Shown in pieces: positions 1 to 10,179 of a stretch of DNA of 64,000 bases. Made by a program: the position numbers and the translations under genes. Positions within the stretch are counted from its first letter, which is position 1. Every line of letters begins with the position of its first letter. Below the pieces are notes generated by a model. That model was not told the origin of the DNA. It saw nothing but the letters and a program-made list of their open reading frames with translations, and made no database searches. Source of the stretch: Gemmatimonadota bacterium (GTDB lineage: Bacteria > Latescibacterota > UBA2968 > UBA8231); contig JABJJN010000011.1 in assembly GCA_018660835.1 (NCBI GenBank), forward strand, positions 62,001-126,000. The letters run 5' to 3'.

Positions 1-1112
1 ACCGTGGGGATCATGACCGGCGAGTGTGCCTGATTCCAACGTCCGCCCATGGCACAAATCCGGCGAGTGCCGTCATGGCTGGACTTGAGGTCGCCCTCGT
101 TGCCTGTGACGATCATGGCAACATTGACCTGGAGGACCTGCGGGACAAGGCTGAGAAGCATTCAGCACAATTGGCTGCACTCATGGTGACCTACCCATCG
201 ACGCACGGCGTATTCGAAGAGGGTATCCGTGACATATGTGACGTCATCCATGCCCAGGGCGGTCTCGTGTATATGGATGGGGCGAACATGAATGCCATGG
301 TAGGTCTGTGCCGCCCTGGAGAATTTGGCGTCGATGTGTGTCACCTCAATCTGCACAAGACGTTCTGCATTCCCCATGGTGGTGGGGGGCCCGGTATGGG
401 ACCGATTGCGGTGGCAGATCACCTGACACGCTATCTGCCTGCCCACCCCTTAGACAAGAGCGATCCCGCTCGTGTGGGTGCGGTTGCCGCCGCCCCCTAC
501 AGCAGTGCCGTCATTCTGCTGATTTCCTGGGCCTACCTGAAAATGATGGGTGGTGAGGGACTGCGGCGAGCGACACAGGTGGCCATCCTGAATGCAAACT
601 ATGTTGCCCATCGGTTACACAAAGCGTATCCCGTCCTCTACCGAGGCAAATCCGGCCTGGTTGCGCATGAAGCAATCTGCGATCTTCGCGGTTTCAAGCA
701 CGTGGAGGTTGACGATGTGGCCAAGCGTCTGATGGACTACGGATTCCATGCGCCCACCGTACACTTTCCCGTGCCCGGCACGATCATGATTGAGCCCACC
801 GAGAGTGAGGCTCGCCAGGAACTGGACCGCTTCTGTGATGCCTTATTGTCGATCAGGAAAGAGATCGCCGATATCGAGGACGGGCACTGTGACTCACAGG
901 ACAATCTGCTGCGAAATGCCCCACACACGATCGCGCATGTATTGTCACAAGAGTGGACACATTCATACTCACGAGAGTCAGCGACCCGCCCGGGAGCGTG
1001 GCAGCAAGAACACAAGTTCTGGCCCAGTGTTGGCCGCATCGACAATGCCTTTGGCGACAGGCAACTCGTGTGTGCGTGCCCACCCATCGAAGATTACCTC
1101 CCGGTGACCTAG
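1..1112 (+). CDS. gcvP: Glycine dehydrogenase (decarboxylating), P protein, C-terminal part
   Basis: This is the carboxy-terminal part of the PLP-dependent P protein of the glycine cleavage system, which decarboxylates glycine and passes the aminomethyl group to the lipoyl H protein. The reading frame is open at the left edge (first full codon at base 3), so the 5' end lies outside the window. Visible family marks are [15 protein letters not shown] near the edge, the PLP-lysine motif [16 protein letters not shown] at about 346-393 and the end motif [18 protein letters not shown]. It cannot be seen here whether the protein is the single-chain form or the GcvPB subunit of the split form. It reads toward gmd, 39 bases downstream, and no other gcv gene is in the window. 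Confidence 0.95.
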   Translation, partial: RGDHDRRVCLIPTSAHGTNPASAVMAGLEVALVACDDHGNIDLEDLRDKAEKHSAQLAALMVTYPSTHGVFEEGIRDICDVIHAQGGLVYMDGANMNAMVGLCRPGEFGVDVCHLNLHKTFCIPHGGGGPGMGPIAVADHLTRYLPAHPLDKSDPARVGAVAAAPYSSAVILLISWAYLKMMGGEGLRRATQVAILNANYVAHRLHKAYPVLYRGKSGLVAHEAICDLRGFKHVEVDDVAKRLMDYGFHAPTVHFPVPGTIMIEPTESEARQELDRFCDALLSIRKEIADIEDGHCDSQDNLLRNAPHTIAHVLSQEWTHSYSRESATRPGAWQQEHKFWPSVGRIDNAFGDRQLVCACPPIEDYLPVT

Positions 1113-1151
1113 TCGATACAGCCGGATCATTGACGAAAGGCAGCTGCATCC

Positions 1152-2129
1152 ATGTCGAGCGAACGCCGACGTGCCCTGGTGACAGGCATCACGGGGCAAG
1201 ACGGCTCCTATCTTGCCGAACTCCTGCTGGCAAAGGGCTATGAAGTTTTCGGGCTGATTCGACGCTCGAGTACGGTGAACTTCGAACGCATCGAGCACAT
1301 CCAGGAAGATATCCATCTGCTGTCCGGCGATCTGCTGGATCAGAATTCTCTCATGTTCGCGATCCAGGAATCGAGACCACAAGAAGTCTACAATCTCGGC
1401 GCCCAGTCCTTTGTCCCTGCCTCGTGGGAGCAACCGTTGCTGACGGGCGAGATCACCGCCCTGGGCGTGGCCCGTATTTTGGAGGCGATCCGCTCGATCG
1501 ATCCCAGCATCCGTTTTTATCAGGCGTCGACGAGCGAACTTTTTGGCAAGGTTCAGGAATCACCGCAATCGGAGCGAACACCTTTTTACCCTCGCAGTCC
1601 TTATGGTGTTTCGAAGATGTATGCCCATTGGATCACGATTAATTACCGTGAGTCCTACGACTTGTTTGCCTGCGCTGGCATCCTATTCAACCACGAGTCA
1701 CCACGACGAGGTCTGGAATTTGTCACGCGCAAGATCACCAATGGCGTAGCACGCATTAAGCATGGCCTCACCAACGAACTGGCGTTGGGCAACCTTGATG
1801 CCCGACGCGACTGGGGTTTTGCCGGTGATTTTGTTCGTGCCATGTGGATGATGCTGCAACAGGACAAACCAACGGATTTTGTAATTGCTACCGGTGACGA
1901 CCGCACGATTCGGGAATTCTGTCAGGTGGCTTTCGATGCGGCCGGTTTGAACTGGGAAGATCATGTCGTGCTCGATAAACGCTTCCTACGCCCAGCAGAG
2001 GTTGAAATCCTCAAGGGCGACGCTTCCAGGGCGAGAGACGAACTCGGGTGGAAACCGGAGGTTTCCTTCGAAGAGATGGTCCAACTTATGGTGGAACGCG
2101 ATCTGGAGATCGTCGCAGCCCTCAAATGA
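1152..2129 (+). CDS. gmd: GDP-mannose 4,6-dehydratase
   Basis: This enzyme converts GDP-D-mannose to GDP-4-keto-6-deoxy-D-mannose, the precursor of GDP-fucose, GDP-rhamnose and related sugars for surface polysaccharide. The 325-residue protein is an extended short-chain dehydrogenase. It has the NADP-binding TGITGQDG at residues 11-18, the family sequence [11 protein letters not shown], a catalytic STSE at 126-129 and Y151xxxK155. Length is slightly below the usual 340-370 but no block is missing. ATG at 1152 follows a weak purine stretch. The stop overlaps the next start (ATGA), so it is probably cotranscribed with the lipoprotein gene. No GDP-fucose synthase is present nearby. Confidence 0.95.
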   Translation: MSSERRRALVTGITGQDGSYLAELLLAKGYEVFGLIRRSSTVNFERIEHIQEDIHLLSGDLLDQNSLMFAIQESRPQEVYNLGAQSFVPASWEQPLLTGEITALGVARILEAIRSIDPSIRFYQASTSELFGKVQESPQSERTPFYPRSPYGVSKMYAHWITINYRESYDLFACAGILFNHESPRRGLEFVTRKITNGVARIKHGLTNELALGNLDARRDWGFAGDFVRAMWMMLQQDKPTDFVIATGDDRTIREFCQVAFDAAGLNWEDHVVLDKRFLRPAEVEILKGDASRARDELGWKPEVSFEEMVQLMVERDLEIVAALK

Positions 2130-3145
2130 CGAAGTTGGTCGTATGGTCGGTGGCACTCATCCTCAAACTGTTCCTGCTTGGCTGTACCCCTGCCACAGAA
2201 GAAGTGGGCGCAAGCGCGCCGCTCACGGTGGGCGAGCTATGGCACGCCCTGCAGATTCAAGAGCCATCGACCTCAGAAGGAATCCGGGCGCGGATCGACT
2301 CGGTCAGCGAACGTCGTGACATCGTCACGCAATATCTAACTCTGTTTGTCGGCGATAGTGCCATTCCTGCCCTGGCCTGCTATTCCCGTCTTGGCGACAG
2401 CCAACGACTCCCGACACTGCTGTGGATGCCTGGCAGCCCCAACATCAAGGAAGATCTGATTCACACACTCGACTTGCTGCCAACCTGGGCAGATCGAGGC
2501 TTCTTCGTGTTCAGTATCGACAGACCTTTCCATGGTGATCGTCCCGGGGACCGCGAGCAGGAAATCCGCCAGCGGGGGTTGCCTGCAGTACTGGGCGACT
2601 ACATCGTCGATCTTCAACGGGCCGTCGACTATCTGATGACTCGACCTGAAGTCGACAGCGAGCGCCTGGGGATGATTGGCCTATCCACGGGTGGCCTGGA
2701 AGCCCTCATTCTCGGTGCCATCGATCCACGACTAAAGGCGATCATCTGCGTGTCGGGGCAGGTCACGTGGCCGGAGGTGTTCGCTTCGGGCACGTGGAAG
2801 AAGATCTTCGCTGGCCTGCCGGTGGCAGACTCGTTGATCGCCGCGGGAGCAGCAAGTGGTGACGCACTCGCCACACTGTCTGCGCGGATGCCTGGCCTGA
2901 CGAGTCTTGATGCGGCTCGCCTCGTACCACTGATCGCTCCACGCCCACTGCTGTTGCTCGGCGGCGTGAACGACCTACTCGTCCCCAGGACCAGTTCTCA
3001 TGCTACCGCAGCTGCAGCAGAACGCGCGTATGCGAGCCAGAGCACGCCGGACCATTTCACGATGATATTGGAGCCCGGCCGCGGCCATGCCTTTTCAAAG
3101 AAAATGCAGGCCCGCACATTGGCTTGGTGCGAGCGCTGGCTGTAG
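2126..3145 (+). CDS. Lipoprotein alpha/beta hydrolase
   Basis: This is a predicted exported, lipid-anchored alpha/beta-hydrolase (esterase or dienelactone-hydrolase type) of 339 residues with unknown substrate. An upstream in-frame start at 2048 exists, but ATG at 2126 is preferred because it overlaps the gmd stop as ATGA and puts a type II signal peptide first, with lipobox LLGC and Cys20. The nucleophile elbow reads GLSTGG, the acid is probably the Asp in GVNDLL, and the histidine is in GRGHAF. The motif [14 protein letters not shown] suggests an oxyanion or lid region. It ends 15 bases from the convergent trmJ. Confidence 0.8.
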   Translation: MTKLVVWSVALILKLFLLGCTPATEEVGASAPLTVGELWHALQIQEPSTSEGIRARIDSVSERRDIVTQYLTLFVGDSAIPALACYSRLGDSQRLPTLLWMPGSPNIKEDLIHTLDLLPTWADRGFFVFSIDRPFHGDRPGDREQEIRQRGLPAVLGDYIVDLQRAVDYLMTRPEVDSERLGMIGLSTGGLEALILGAIDPRLKAIICVSGQVTWPEVFASGTWKKIFAGLPVADSLIAAGAASGDALATLSARMPGLTSLDAARLVPLIAPRPLLLLGGVNDLLVPRTSSHATAAAAERAYASQSTPDHFTMILEPGRGHAFSKKMQARTLAWCERWL

Positions 3146-3160
3146 GCAGGTGGGGGAGCG

Positions 3161-3958
3161 TTACACGCCGCGTTCGAAACGTCGGCAGAATTTGCTGATT
3201 TGCCCGCAGATCCGATGTAAGACCCAGGCATCGCGCCGCTCAAGGGGAGCCCGCGAAAGAAATCGGCGCAAAACTCGTTCAAAATTTGACATGTCATCGT
3301 TGAAAGGCTTGAAGCCGATCGTCGTCAGCGATTCCAGCACGTGGTGAACGACGCGCTCGAAGTCGTCCACGGATGCGAGAGGAGCCGCCTCCGGTAGAGG
3401 CACCAGAGGCTGTGCACGGAATAATTCATAGGCAATCAGCAGCACGGCTTGAGATAGATTGAAAGACGGATGGTCGACGGCGGAGGGAATTCGCACGAGT
3501 CGATGACAAAGGCGGAGTTCGTCGCGTGACAACCCGTCCTTTTCGCTGCCGAAGACAACGGCCACAGGATACTGTTGGCAAAGCTGGGCCGCCTCAGCGC
3601 AGGCTGACTCGTGTCTCTGCTCCACGACGCGGAAACGGCCCTGCCGATGAGTGGTCCCCATGACAAAGTGAGTACCTGAAAGCGCCTCTTCGAGAGTCTC
3701 CACCTGCCGGGCCGTAGCAAGAATCTCGGCTGAACCGTGAGCCATCCAGTGGGTCTCGGGCTCCTCGCGCCACGGAGCAGGCCGTACGAGCACCAGGTTC
3801 TCGATGCCCGTGTTTTTCAGAACTCGCGCCACGGAGCCGATATTGCCAGGGGAGGCTGGTTCTACCAAAACGACCCTGATATTGGCCAGCGGTTGAGCCA
3901 CTACAAGACCAGCAGCCTCGTGCGTGCCGTCAGTTTCCCCATCAGCGTCTGTCGTCAT
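3161..3958 (-). CDS. trmJ: TrmJ-type tRNA 2'-O-methyltransferase (SpoU/TrmH knot family)
   Basis: This is a trefoil-knot SAM-dependent RNA ribose methyltransferase of 265 residues. The TrmJ subgroup methylates the 2'-O of tRNA position 32. Motif 1 is PASPGNIGSVARVLKNTG, motif 2 is VFGSEKDGLS and motif 3 is IPSAVDHPSFNLSQAV, all in family order. The C-terminal 80 or so residues match the extra domain of TrmJ/YfhQ rather than minimal TrmL. It is a single gene on the minus strand, convergent with the hydrolase gene. The choice of TrmJ over another TrmH-family enzyme is by overall resemblance. Confidence 0.85.
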   Translation of the reverse strand: MTTDADGETDGTHEAAGLVVAQPLANIRVVLVEPASPGNIGSVARVLKNTGIENLVLVRPAPWREEPETHWMAHGSAEILATARQVETLEEALSGTHFVMGTTHRQGRFRVVEQRHESACAEAAQLCQQYPVAVVFGSEKDGLSRDELRLCHRLVRIPSAVDHPSFNLSQAVLLIAYELFRAQPLVPLPEAAPLASVDDFERVVHHVLESLTTIGFKPFNDDMSNFERVLRRFLSRAPLERRDAWVLHRICGQISKFCRRFERGV

Positions 3959-4465
3959 GATTTCTCAAGGTAAAGATGTTGAGGTTGGCCGCAATAAAAT
4001 CTGCAGAAAGCGAGCAGGATTGCTTGCGATTTCGTCATAGCAGGGGTACCTTCGGCCATGAATACGTATACAGCACAGGCACCGGTCTTCCTCGGCCGGT
4101 TTGTTCAGGAGATATCTACCGAGCGTCTCCGGGAGTCGATTCGTCGTCTTCCCGACCTCAACCGCCCTCAAACGAGCTCACAGCGAAGATCCTCTTTCTG
4201 CGCTTGCATAGCTGGTTTCTCGCACATCTCACTGACCAAGAATATACCCCAATAAATACCTAATCGAGCCGTAGCGTCTGCTGAAGGCGCGCCCAAAGGG
4301 CTGGCTCTGGCGTCCCGTCGACATGGTCGTCGCAGACGTCGATTCCTCTCAACCGGCCTCGCGGAGTTGTCTCTCTCCGCATCGTGCCAAAAGAGTGATG
4401 GATCGGTGTGTGTGTGCTGACCAGGTCGGGGAGCCCTGGTGACCGACTGAAACCAAGCTGAAAAC
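3959..4465. other. 507-base stretch without a convincing gene
   Basis: This lies between the divergent trmJ and the ABC exporter gene, so it should hold both promoters. Short open frames exist, but none has a plausible Shine-Dalgarno, composition or family resemblance. I see a small perfect hairpin at 4361-4380 (GCGGAG with CTCCGC) and a short GT run near 4408. No tRNA, known riboswitch or repeat is recognised. Confidence 0.6.
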
Positions 4466-6256
4466 ATGAATAGTACTCGACCAACAATCTGGCGCCGTGT
4501 CTACGGCATCATCATTCCATATCGTGCCCGACTCGTGGTATCGATGGTGACCTTGCTGATCCTCACGGGGCTGGGGTTATGGTCTCCCTGGTGGTCGGCG
4601 AAACTGATCGCCAAAGCGCTCGTTCCCCTTGATGCCAATTTGTTTGTCGTATGCGTGGGTGCCATGTTCGGGATTCACGTCGCCTCGAGTATTCTGTCCT
4701 TTCTCTACTCTTATCAGATGCGCGCCCTTGGTGGCCGCGTCGTCTTCGATCTACGCCGTCGGATGTATGATCACCTGCAGAGACTCTCCCTGGGCTTCTA
4801 CGAGAGTCGCAGCTCAGGTGAGATCATCTCGCGCATGATGAACGACGTGAATTCGATCACCTCCCTCGTCACCGGCACCGCCCTCAATACGCTCATCTCG
4901 TCGTTCAAGGCGATCGCACTCCTGGTCATCCTGTTTATGGATAGTCCCAAGGTGACCCTCGTCGCCATTGCGATCCTGCCACTGCATTTTCTCGGCTACT
5001 TCTTCTTCAATTCGCGTATCTCTCACGTGCATTGGAAGCGGTCGGAGAAGATGTCGCAGATCTATGGCAAGGTCTCGGAAGTCCTGAGTGCGATGAAGAT
5101 GGTCAAGTCACACTCGGGGGAGATGCGTGAGAGCCGATCTTTGATCACGCAACTGCGCGAGTCGTACGACATCGATCTATACTCCGGCAACCTGGGCAGT
5201 GCATGGAGCAATGCGACGGGCAACATCTCTTACATCGGCCAGGTCATCGTCATGCTCGTGTGTGGCTTTGCTGTGCTCGATGGTGAGATGGACTTGGAGC
5301 AGTATCTGCGACTGATGACATACGTGGGCATGCTTTATGCCCCGGTTGCGGAACTGATCGCTGTGGTGCAGCAGATTATCCCCGCAAAGGTGGGCATCCG
5401 ACGTGTCTTCGAGATCATGGATCTGCAACCCGAGGTTGCAGACCGCCCAGATGGCATCCGTGACACGGTCCGCGGCGACGTTGTCTTCGACAACGTCAAT
5501 TTCGCCTACGCCCAGGGGGATGAAGTCCTGGCCGAGGTGTCTTTCCAGGCGTCACCTGGTGAAGTAATTGCCTTCGTTGGCCCGAGTGGCTCAGGCAAGA
5601 CGACGATCGCCAATCTCATCGCTCGCTTCTATGACCGCAGCTCAGGGGGGATCCTGATCGATGGTCGAGATATTCAGGAGTATTCTCTGCGCACGCTTAG
5701 AAATCAGATGAGCATCGTCTTGCAGGAGACCTTCCTTTTTCGTGGCACGATTGTCGACAACGTGCGCTATGGGAAACCTGATGCAACCATGGAAGAGATC
5801 GAGGACGCCGCACGGCAAGCGAATGCGCATGAATTCATCTGCACATTGCCTGATGGGTATCGCTCCTTGATCGGCAGCAATGGTACGAGACTATCAGGGG
5901 GACAACGTCAACGAATTGCCATCGCCCGAGCACTGATCCGCAATCCGCGAATCCTCATCCTCGATGAGGCGACGTCTGCCCTCGACACCGTATCAGAATC
6001 CAAGGTACAGGAAGCACTCGTGCATCTGATGAAGGATCGGACAACCTTCGTTATCGCCCATCGACTCTCGACGATCAAGAATGCGAACAAGATCGTCGTA
6101 TTGAAGGAAGGACGTGTCGTACAGGTGGGCGGACACGACGACCTGATTGATCAAGAAGGACTCTATCGCGAGCTCTACGACCCCGACTGGGCCAAAGAGC
6201 AGAAACGACTACGTGACGAGCGCATCGAAGAGCTCGTACGTGAAACGAATGTGTAA
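4466..6256 (+). CDS. ABC exporter, fused permease and ATPase (MsbA-like)
   Basis: This is a 596-residue half-transporter with an N-terminal six-helix membrane domain (about residues 15-310) and a C-terminal nucleotide-binding domain (about 340-580). Walker A is GPSGSGKTT near residue 374, the Q-loop region is IVLQETFLFRGT, the signature is LSGGQRQR and Walker B is ILILDEATSALD. The H-loop is IAHRLST. It should act as a homodimer in the inner membrane. Lipid A flipping (MsbA) is the closest known role, but drug or peptide export cannot be excluded. An unknown cytoplasmic protein follows after 15 bases and is probably cotranscribed. Confidence 0.9.
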   Translation: MNSTRPTIWRRVYGIIIPYRARLVVSMVTLLILTGLGLWSPWWSAKLIAKALVPLDANLFVVCVGAMFGIHVASSILSFLYSYQMRALGGRVVFDLRRRMYDHLQRLSLGFYESRSSGEIISRMMNDVNSITSLVTGTALNTLISSFKAIALLVILFMDSPKVTLVAIAILPLHFLGYFFFNSRISHVHWKRSEKMSQIYGKVSEVLSAMKMVKSHSGEMRESRSLITQLRESYDIDLYSGNLGSAWSNATGNISYIGQVIVMLVCGFAVLDGEMDLEQYLRLMTYVGMLYAPVAELIAVVQQIIPAKVGIRRVFEIMDLQPEVADRPDGIRDTVRGDVVFDNVNFAYAQGDEVLAEVSFQASPGEVIAFVGPSGSGKTTIANLIARFYDRSSGGILIDGRDIQEYSLRTLRNQMSIVLQETFLFRGTIVDNVRYGKPDATMEEIEDAARQANAHEFICTLPDGYRSLIGSNGTRLSGGQRQRIAIARALIRNPRILILDEATSALDTVSESKVQEALVHLMKDRTTFVIAHRLSTIKNANKIVVLKEGRVVQVGGHDDLIDQEGLYRELYDPDWAKEQKRLRDERIEELVRETNV

Positions 6257-6271
6257 GCAAGTGAGTCTCAC

Positions 6272-7435
6272 ATGACGACGATCGTCGACGATTCTCAAGA
6301 GCAACAGACAGGGTATCTGCGCCCGATCGTATTTGATCTGGTCGCACACTACGAACCGAGCGCTCACTTTCAATTCTCGCGCCGTGTACGCAACGAGTTC
6401 GACGAACTCGCGAAAGAGTACACGCGTTCCACTTGGCTGTTAGGGCGTTATGGTGGCCGACCAGTGATGCAGACCGACATCCAGGGGATTGGCGTCGCCT
6501 CACGTGTCGAGATCGGTCGTCTCGTCCTGCGCCAGGGCAAGCAGGCGGAATTGATCCGCAGTGCAATGCAGATGTTTGCTGCATGCCAGGAGAAGAATCT
6601 GGCATCGGGCGCGATCAGCAGAGTGATGATCAATTTTCCCAAGGCGAGTGAACGTCCCAATGAGCGCACTGTCGTTCGTGAGGCTTTTGATAGCACTTTT
6701 GCGGCAGAGCAGGACCGTGGCGCGTCCAGCTGTTTTGTCGCGTGGGAGATTGACCATCTCGAGATCGGTCGCTGCGTCACTTATCAGAGTCTGACTCAAT
6801 ATCTGCGTGAAGATGGTATCTATCATAGCAAGCATCGGGGAAGAGTCGACGCAGTGCAGAGACATCTCCAGCAGGAAGTGGGGCGCTACGAGTCTCATCG
6901 GTTCTTTGTCCGGCCACAGCGGCAGGAGGGGAGCACACCCTCTTTGTCATTCTGCTACACGGGTGACTCTGCCGATCGTCGTGTTGAGGCCTTTATGGCA
7001 GGTTACACGGATGAGGCCCTTGAATTCATCTCAGCAGAGGACTACGAGAGCCAGCGTTCGCAGTTTTCCAGTCTTTCCGACTACGAACGGGCGAGTCGCC
7101 GATTCGGTGGTTTGTGGATTCTTCAGAATGACATTGTCCGCAGACTGTACTCCCAGCAAGTTGGGGCACTGTATCTATTCTTTGACGAGGACAGGCGGCC
7201 TGAACTCGACAGAGTGTTCTCTTGGGATGAACTGTTTGAGCGTCAGCGTGAGTCGGCGTATATCCCGCGGGCATCGCGCAATTCACAGACCTTCCTCGAT
7301 ATGGTGCTAGAGGAGATGGTGCGCGCGCGTTTTGTCACCACGAAGGATGATACTTACCAGTTGGCAGCCGGCTTTGACTCTTACAAGCACGTCACATTTT
7401 ACCAACTCGACGACTACCGCAAACGCCAAGTCTGA
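6272..7435 (+). CDS. Conserved-looking cytoplasmic protein of unknown function
   Basis: I do not recognise this 387-residue protein. It has no signal peptide or membrane segment and is rich in charged and aromatic residues. The central part (residues 50-215) looks like an alpha/beta domain, including GIGVASRVEIGRLVLRQG and a Glu/Asp-rich stretch. The last third has a helical, winged-helix-like look ending YQLDDYRKRQV. It starts 15 bases after the ABC exporter, so a link with that transporter is likely. The N-terminal half has a faint GNAT-like flavour, which I could not confirm. Confidence 0.75.
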   Translation: MTTIVDDSQEQQTGYLRPIVFDLVAHYEPSAHFQFSRRVRNEFDELAKEYTRSTWLLGRYGGRPVMQTDIQGIGVASRVEIGRLVLRQGKQAELIRSAMQMFAACQEKNLASGAISRVMINFPKASERPNERTVVREAFDSTFAAEQDRGASSCFVAWEIDHLEIGRCVTYQSLTQYLREDGIYHSKHRGRVDAVQRHLQQEVGRYESHRFFVRPQRQEGSTPSLSFCYTGDSADRRVEAFMAGYTDEALEFISAEDYESQRSQFSSLSDYERASRRFGGLWILQNDIVRRLYSQQVGALYLFFDEDRRPELDRVFSWDELFERQRESAYIPRASRNSQTFLDMVLEEMVRARFVTTKDDTYQLAAGFDSYKHVTFYQLDDYRKRQV

Positions 7436-7510
7436 GTCGGAGGTGGCCACCGTCGCCCTTGACGCGATTGTTCAGCACCGCGAACCTCGAAGGCCGGTCA
7501 TCACAGGACG

Positions 7511-8875
7511 ATGACCATCCACCCGATTCAAGCAGGAGTGCAGGTGCTGCTCGAAAACCCTCGTGCAGACGAGGGAATCTCGGATTTCGAGTCACGTGCC
7601 ATGCACGACGGCCGCCTGTGGTTGCATGTGCATGCGTCCCAGCGATACAAGTCGACGACGGTGGATCTGTTCCTGCCGACCCTGTTGCAACCTCGACGTG
7701 CAACCGGGCTGGCCTTGATCGCCCGACTCCTGGAGCGGGGAACTCAAGCGCATCCGGATTTGCGTGCTCTCAACCGCTACACGGACTGGCTTTACGGAGC
7801 CAACTATTTCGCGGCAACACAGCGCTTCGGTGCGTATCAAGTACTGCGACTGCACTTGGCTGCCGTTGATGACCGCTTTCTCCCACAGCCTGAATCTCTT
7901 GGCCTGCAAGGCGCGCAGTTGTTGTCCGATGTTCTGTTGCGCCCACATGCCCCCCAGGGAGTCTTCGGGTCCGCCTGGGTAGAGCAGGAACGACTCGCGC
8001 ACAAAAAATCCATCGCAGCGTCGATGGAAGACCGCTCCGTGCGCGCCCAGCGCCGATGCATACAGATCATGTGCCCCAACGAACCTTATCGGCTCAGCGC
8101 TGATGGGGATGCCACAGAAGTTGATCTCTTCGATGGCCGCCAGCTGACCGAGCTGTTAGCAAGTCACACTCGGCAAAGCGTCGCCCATCTCTATGTCTGC
8201 GGTGATGTCGACATGGCACAAGCCATGCAGATGTCTGAACTTTTCGCGTGGGAGCGTGCTGACAACCTTGAGTCGCTGGCGGACACTGGATCTGCCAGCC
8301 AGCAGCATCCTCAGCAGGTCATTGAGTTTGGCGATGCCTCACAGGGGAGACTCATGATAGGGCATCGCGGTGGGATCCACCTCGGTCATCCAGAGTATCC
8401 GGCATTTCTTCTGCTAAATGTGATCCTTGGTGGTGAGATGGTTGGCCGTCTCTACCGACGCGTGCGCGAGCTGGAAGGCCTCTGCTACCACATTGCCTCT
8501 TATATCGAACCCATGGCGGGTTTTCTTTTCGTCGAGGCTGGGATTGAGGTGGCAAACCTGGATCGTGTCCAGCAACACATTGCCGATGAATTGACCGCTC
8601 TCGGAAGTGCAGGGCCAACGGATGAAGAATTGGACAATGCCCGCCTCGTGATTCAGCATCGCCTCAACGCAATCGCCGATCATCGCGATGCTCTCGTGCA
8701 CTTCGATCTGCAGCGTCGCCTCGCACAGGCCCAGATTAGCAGAGGCAGGCTCGCCAGTATCCTGTCAGAAGTGGATGCTGACCAGATAAGGAACGTCGCG
8801 GCTCAGCTCCGGCGAGATACAACGTATCTATTGGCCCCGGAAACAGCGGCGGAAGTGGTTCCGGGGGCGCCATGA
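7511..8875 (+). CDS. M16-family protein, inactive-type subunit (YfmF-like)
   Basis: This is a 454-residue member of the pitrilysin/M16 fold without the zinc-binding HxxEH. At the equivalent place it reads ARLLERGTQAHPDLRALNRY, typical of the Bacillus YfmF branch, which pairs with an active partner. The second half carries the usual C-terminal M16 landmarks, such as LLNVILGGEMVGRLYRRVRELEGLCYHI (glycine loop and strand of the second domain). Its stop overlaps the start of the active homologue (ATGA), so the two are translationally coupled. In Firmicutes this pair has been tied to EF-P modification and peptide processing. Whether that holds here is unknown. Confidence 0.85.
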   Translation: MTIHPIQAGVQVLLENPRADEGISDFESRAMHDGRLWLHVHASQRYKSTTVDLFLPTLLQPRRATGLALIARLLERGTQAHPDLRALNRYTDWLYGANYFAATQRFGAYQVLRLHLAAVDDRFLPQPESLGLQGAQLLSDVLLRPHAPQGVFGSAWVEQERLAHKKSIAASMEDRSVRAQRRCIQIMCPNEPYRLSADGDATEVDLFDGRQLTELLASHTRQSVAHLYVCGDVDMAQAMQMSELFAWERADNLESLADTGSASQQHPQQVIEFGDASQGRLMIGHRGGIHLGHPEYPAFLLLNVILGGEMVGRLYRRVRELEGLCYHIASYIEPMAGFLFVEAGIEVANLDRVQQHIADELTALGSAGPTDEELDNARLVIQHRLNAIADHRDALVHFDLQRRLAQAQISRGRLASILSEVDADQIRNVAAQLRRDTTYLLAPETAAEVVPGAP

Positions 8876-10179
8876 GCATAGAACAAACCATCGCTTCTTC
8901 CGTCCGGATTCATCCGATGCTGGCTGAACAGATCCATCATCACCAGTGGCCCAATGGCCTGCAACTGTGGCTCTGCCCTCGGCCCGGGCGTACGGTCTCG
9001 GTCCATCTTTCGGTGGCAGCTGGCTCTCTGGATCGAGGTACGCCGGAGCAAATCCTTCCAGCTGGCACGGCCCACTTCCTTGAGCATCGACTCTTCGAAA
9101 AACATGACGGAGATTTGACAGGCCAGTTTGCAGCCCTGGGCGCAGACATCGACGCAGAAACGGGTTTCACACACACCTCGTTTACATGTGATGTCGCGCC
9201 ATCTCGCATGTCAGGATGCCTGGAATTGCTGGCAAGGCTGGTGTTAGAACCCTATTTCCCGGAGTCTGCTGTCGAGCGCGAGAGGGATATCATCCTCAGA
9301 GAGATTGAGCTCTACGAGGACAATGTAGAGTGGGTCGCTTTTCAGGCAGCAACGCAGGCCCTCTACCCCGATCAACCCATAGCTGACGATATTGCCGGAA
9401 CTGGGCAGAGTCTGACGAGGATCGATGCTAGCGCTCTTGCGACGGCTCACAGACATCTGTACCGACCCGATCGAATGCAACTGATCGTCACAGGCCCCGT
9501 CGATATGGAGCCACTACGCGATACAGTAGAGGAGCTATTTGCTGGCCTGTCCCGATCCCCAGATCAGAGCATACCGGCGCACCAGATCGCGATGGCAGCC
9601 CCATGCAGGATCCACAAACAACTTGCCCTTGCACGGCCTCGGCTGTGGCTGGGGATTGCTGACACGCCTCCCGGTCAGCAATCCCAGGGGCTGAAACGAG
9701 AACTCCATCTCGAGTGGATTCTAGATATGCTTCTTGGGGGAGCCAGTGCATTTTTCAGTACGCACTATGAATCTTCCCTCATAGATGGTGACAGTTTTGG
9801 TAGCGAGATCTACGTAGACGAGTCTTTCTCTTTCTCCCTGGTCGGTGGAGACACAGATGATCCGATGCGACTTGGAGACATCCTGCTGCAAACACTCTCT
9901 GACCCACTCACGCCAGATCTTCTTGCTGAAGACTTCGATCGAGCAAGTCGGCGGGCCTATGGCGAGCTGGTGACAAGCTTCGAGGACGGCGGCAGTGTTC
10001 AGGATTTCATTGAGACAGCCGTCCTGAGAGGATGCCATCCTTTTGATCTTGTGGACCTGGTTTTGAACACAGGCGCCGATGACCTGATCTCCACTTGGCA
10101 GACGTCATTGCGAGACTGTGAACCCGCCTGGACAGTGGTGGGCCCTGGCCTCGACGTCACCGAGGGGGCCGATGGCTGA
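8872..10179 (+). CDS. M16-family zinc metallopeptidase (YfmH-like)
   Basis: This is a 435-residue active-type M16 peptidase. The inverted zinc motif HxxEH is at residues 68-72 (HFLEH), and the third ligand is probably Glu144 in ERERDIILREIELYEDN. The protein has the two-domain M16 layout and no signal peptide, so it is predicted to be cytoplasmic. It is encoded directly after the inactive-type partner with a 4-base overlap, which supports a heterodimer. The 3' end overlaps the THUMP gene by 8 bases. EF-P itself is not in this window. Confidence 0.9.
   Translation: MSIEQTIASSVRIHPMLAEQIHHHQWPNGLQLWLCPRPGRTVSVHLSVAAGSLDRGTPEQILPAGTAHFLEHRLFEKHDGDLTGQFAALGADIDAETGFTHTSFTCDVAPSRMSGCLELLARLVLEPYFPESAVERERDIILREIELYEDNVEWVAFQAATQALYPDQPIADDIAGTGQSLTRIDASALATAHRHLYRPDRMQLIVTGPVDMEPLRDTVEELFAGLSRSPDQSIPAHQIAMAAPCRIHKQLALARPRLWLGIADTPPGQQSQGLKRELHLEWILDMLLGGASAFFSTHYESSLIDGDSFGSEIYVDESFSFSLVGGDTDDPMRLGDILLQTLSDPLTPDLLAEDFDRASRRAYGELVTSFEDGGSVQDFIETAVLRGCHPFDLVDLVLNTGADDLISTWQTSLRDCEPAWTVVGPGLDVTEGADG

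Noticed and set aside
2048..2125. Longer N-terminus for the lipoprotein hydrolase
   Set aside because: It lies inside gmd, and the start at 2126 gives a proper lipoprotein signal peptide.
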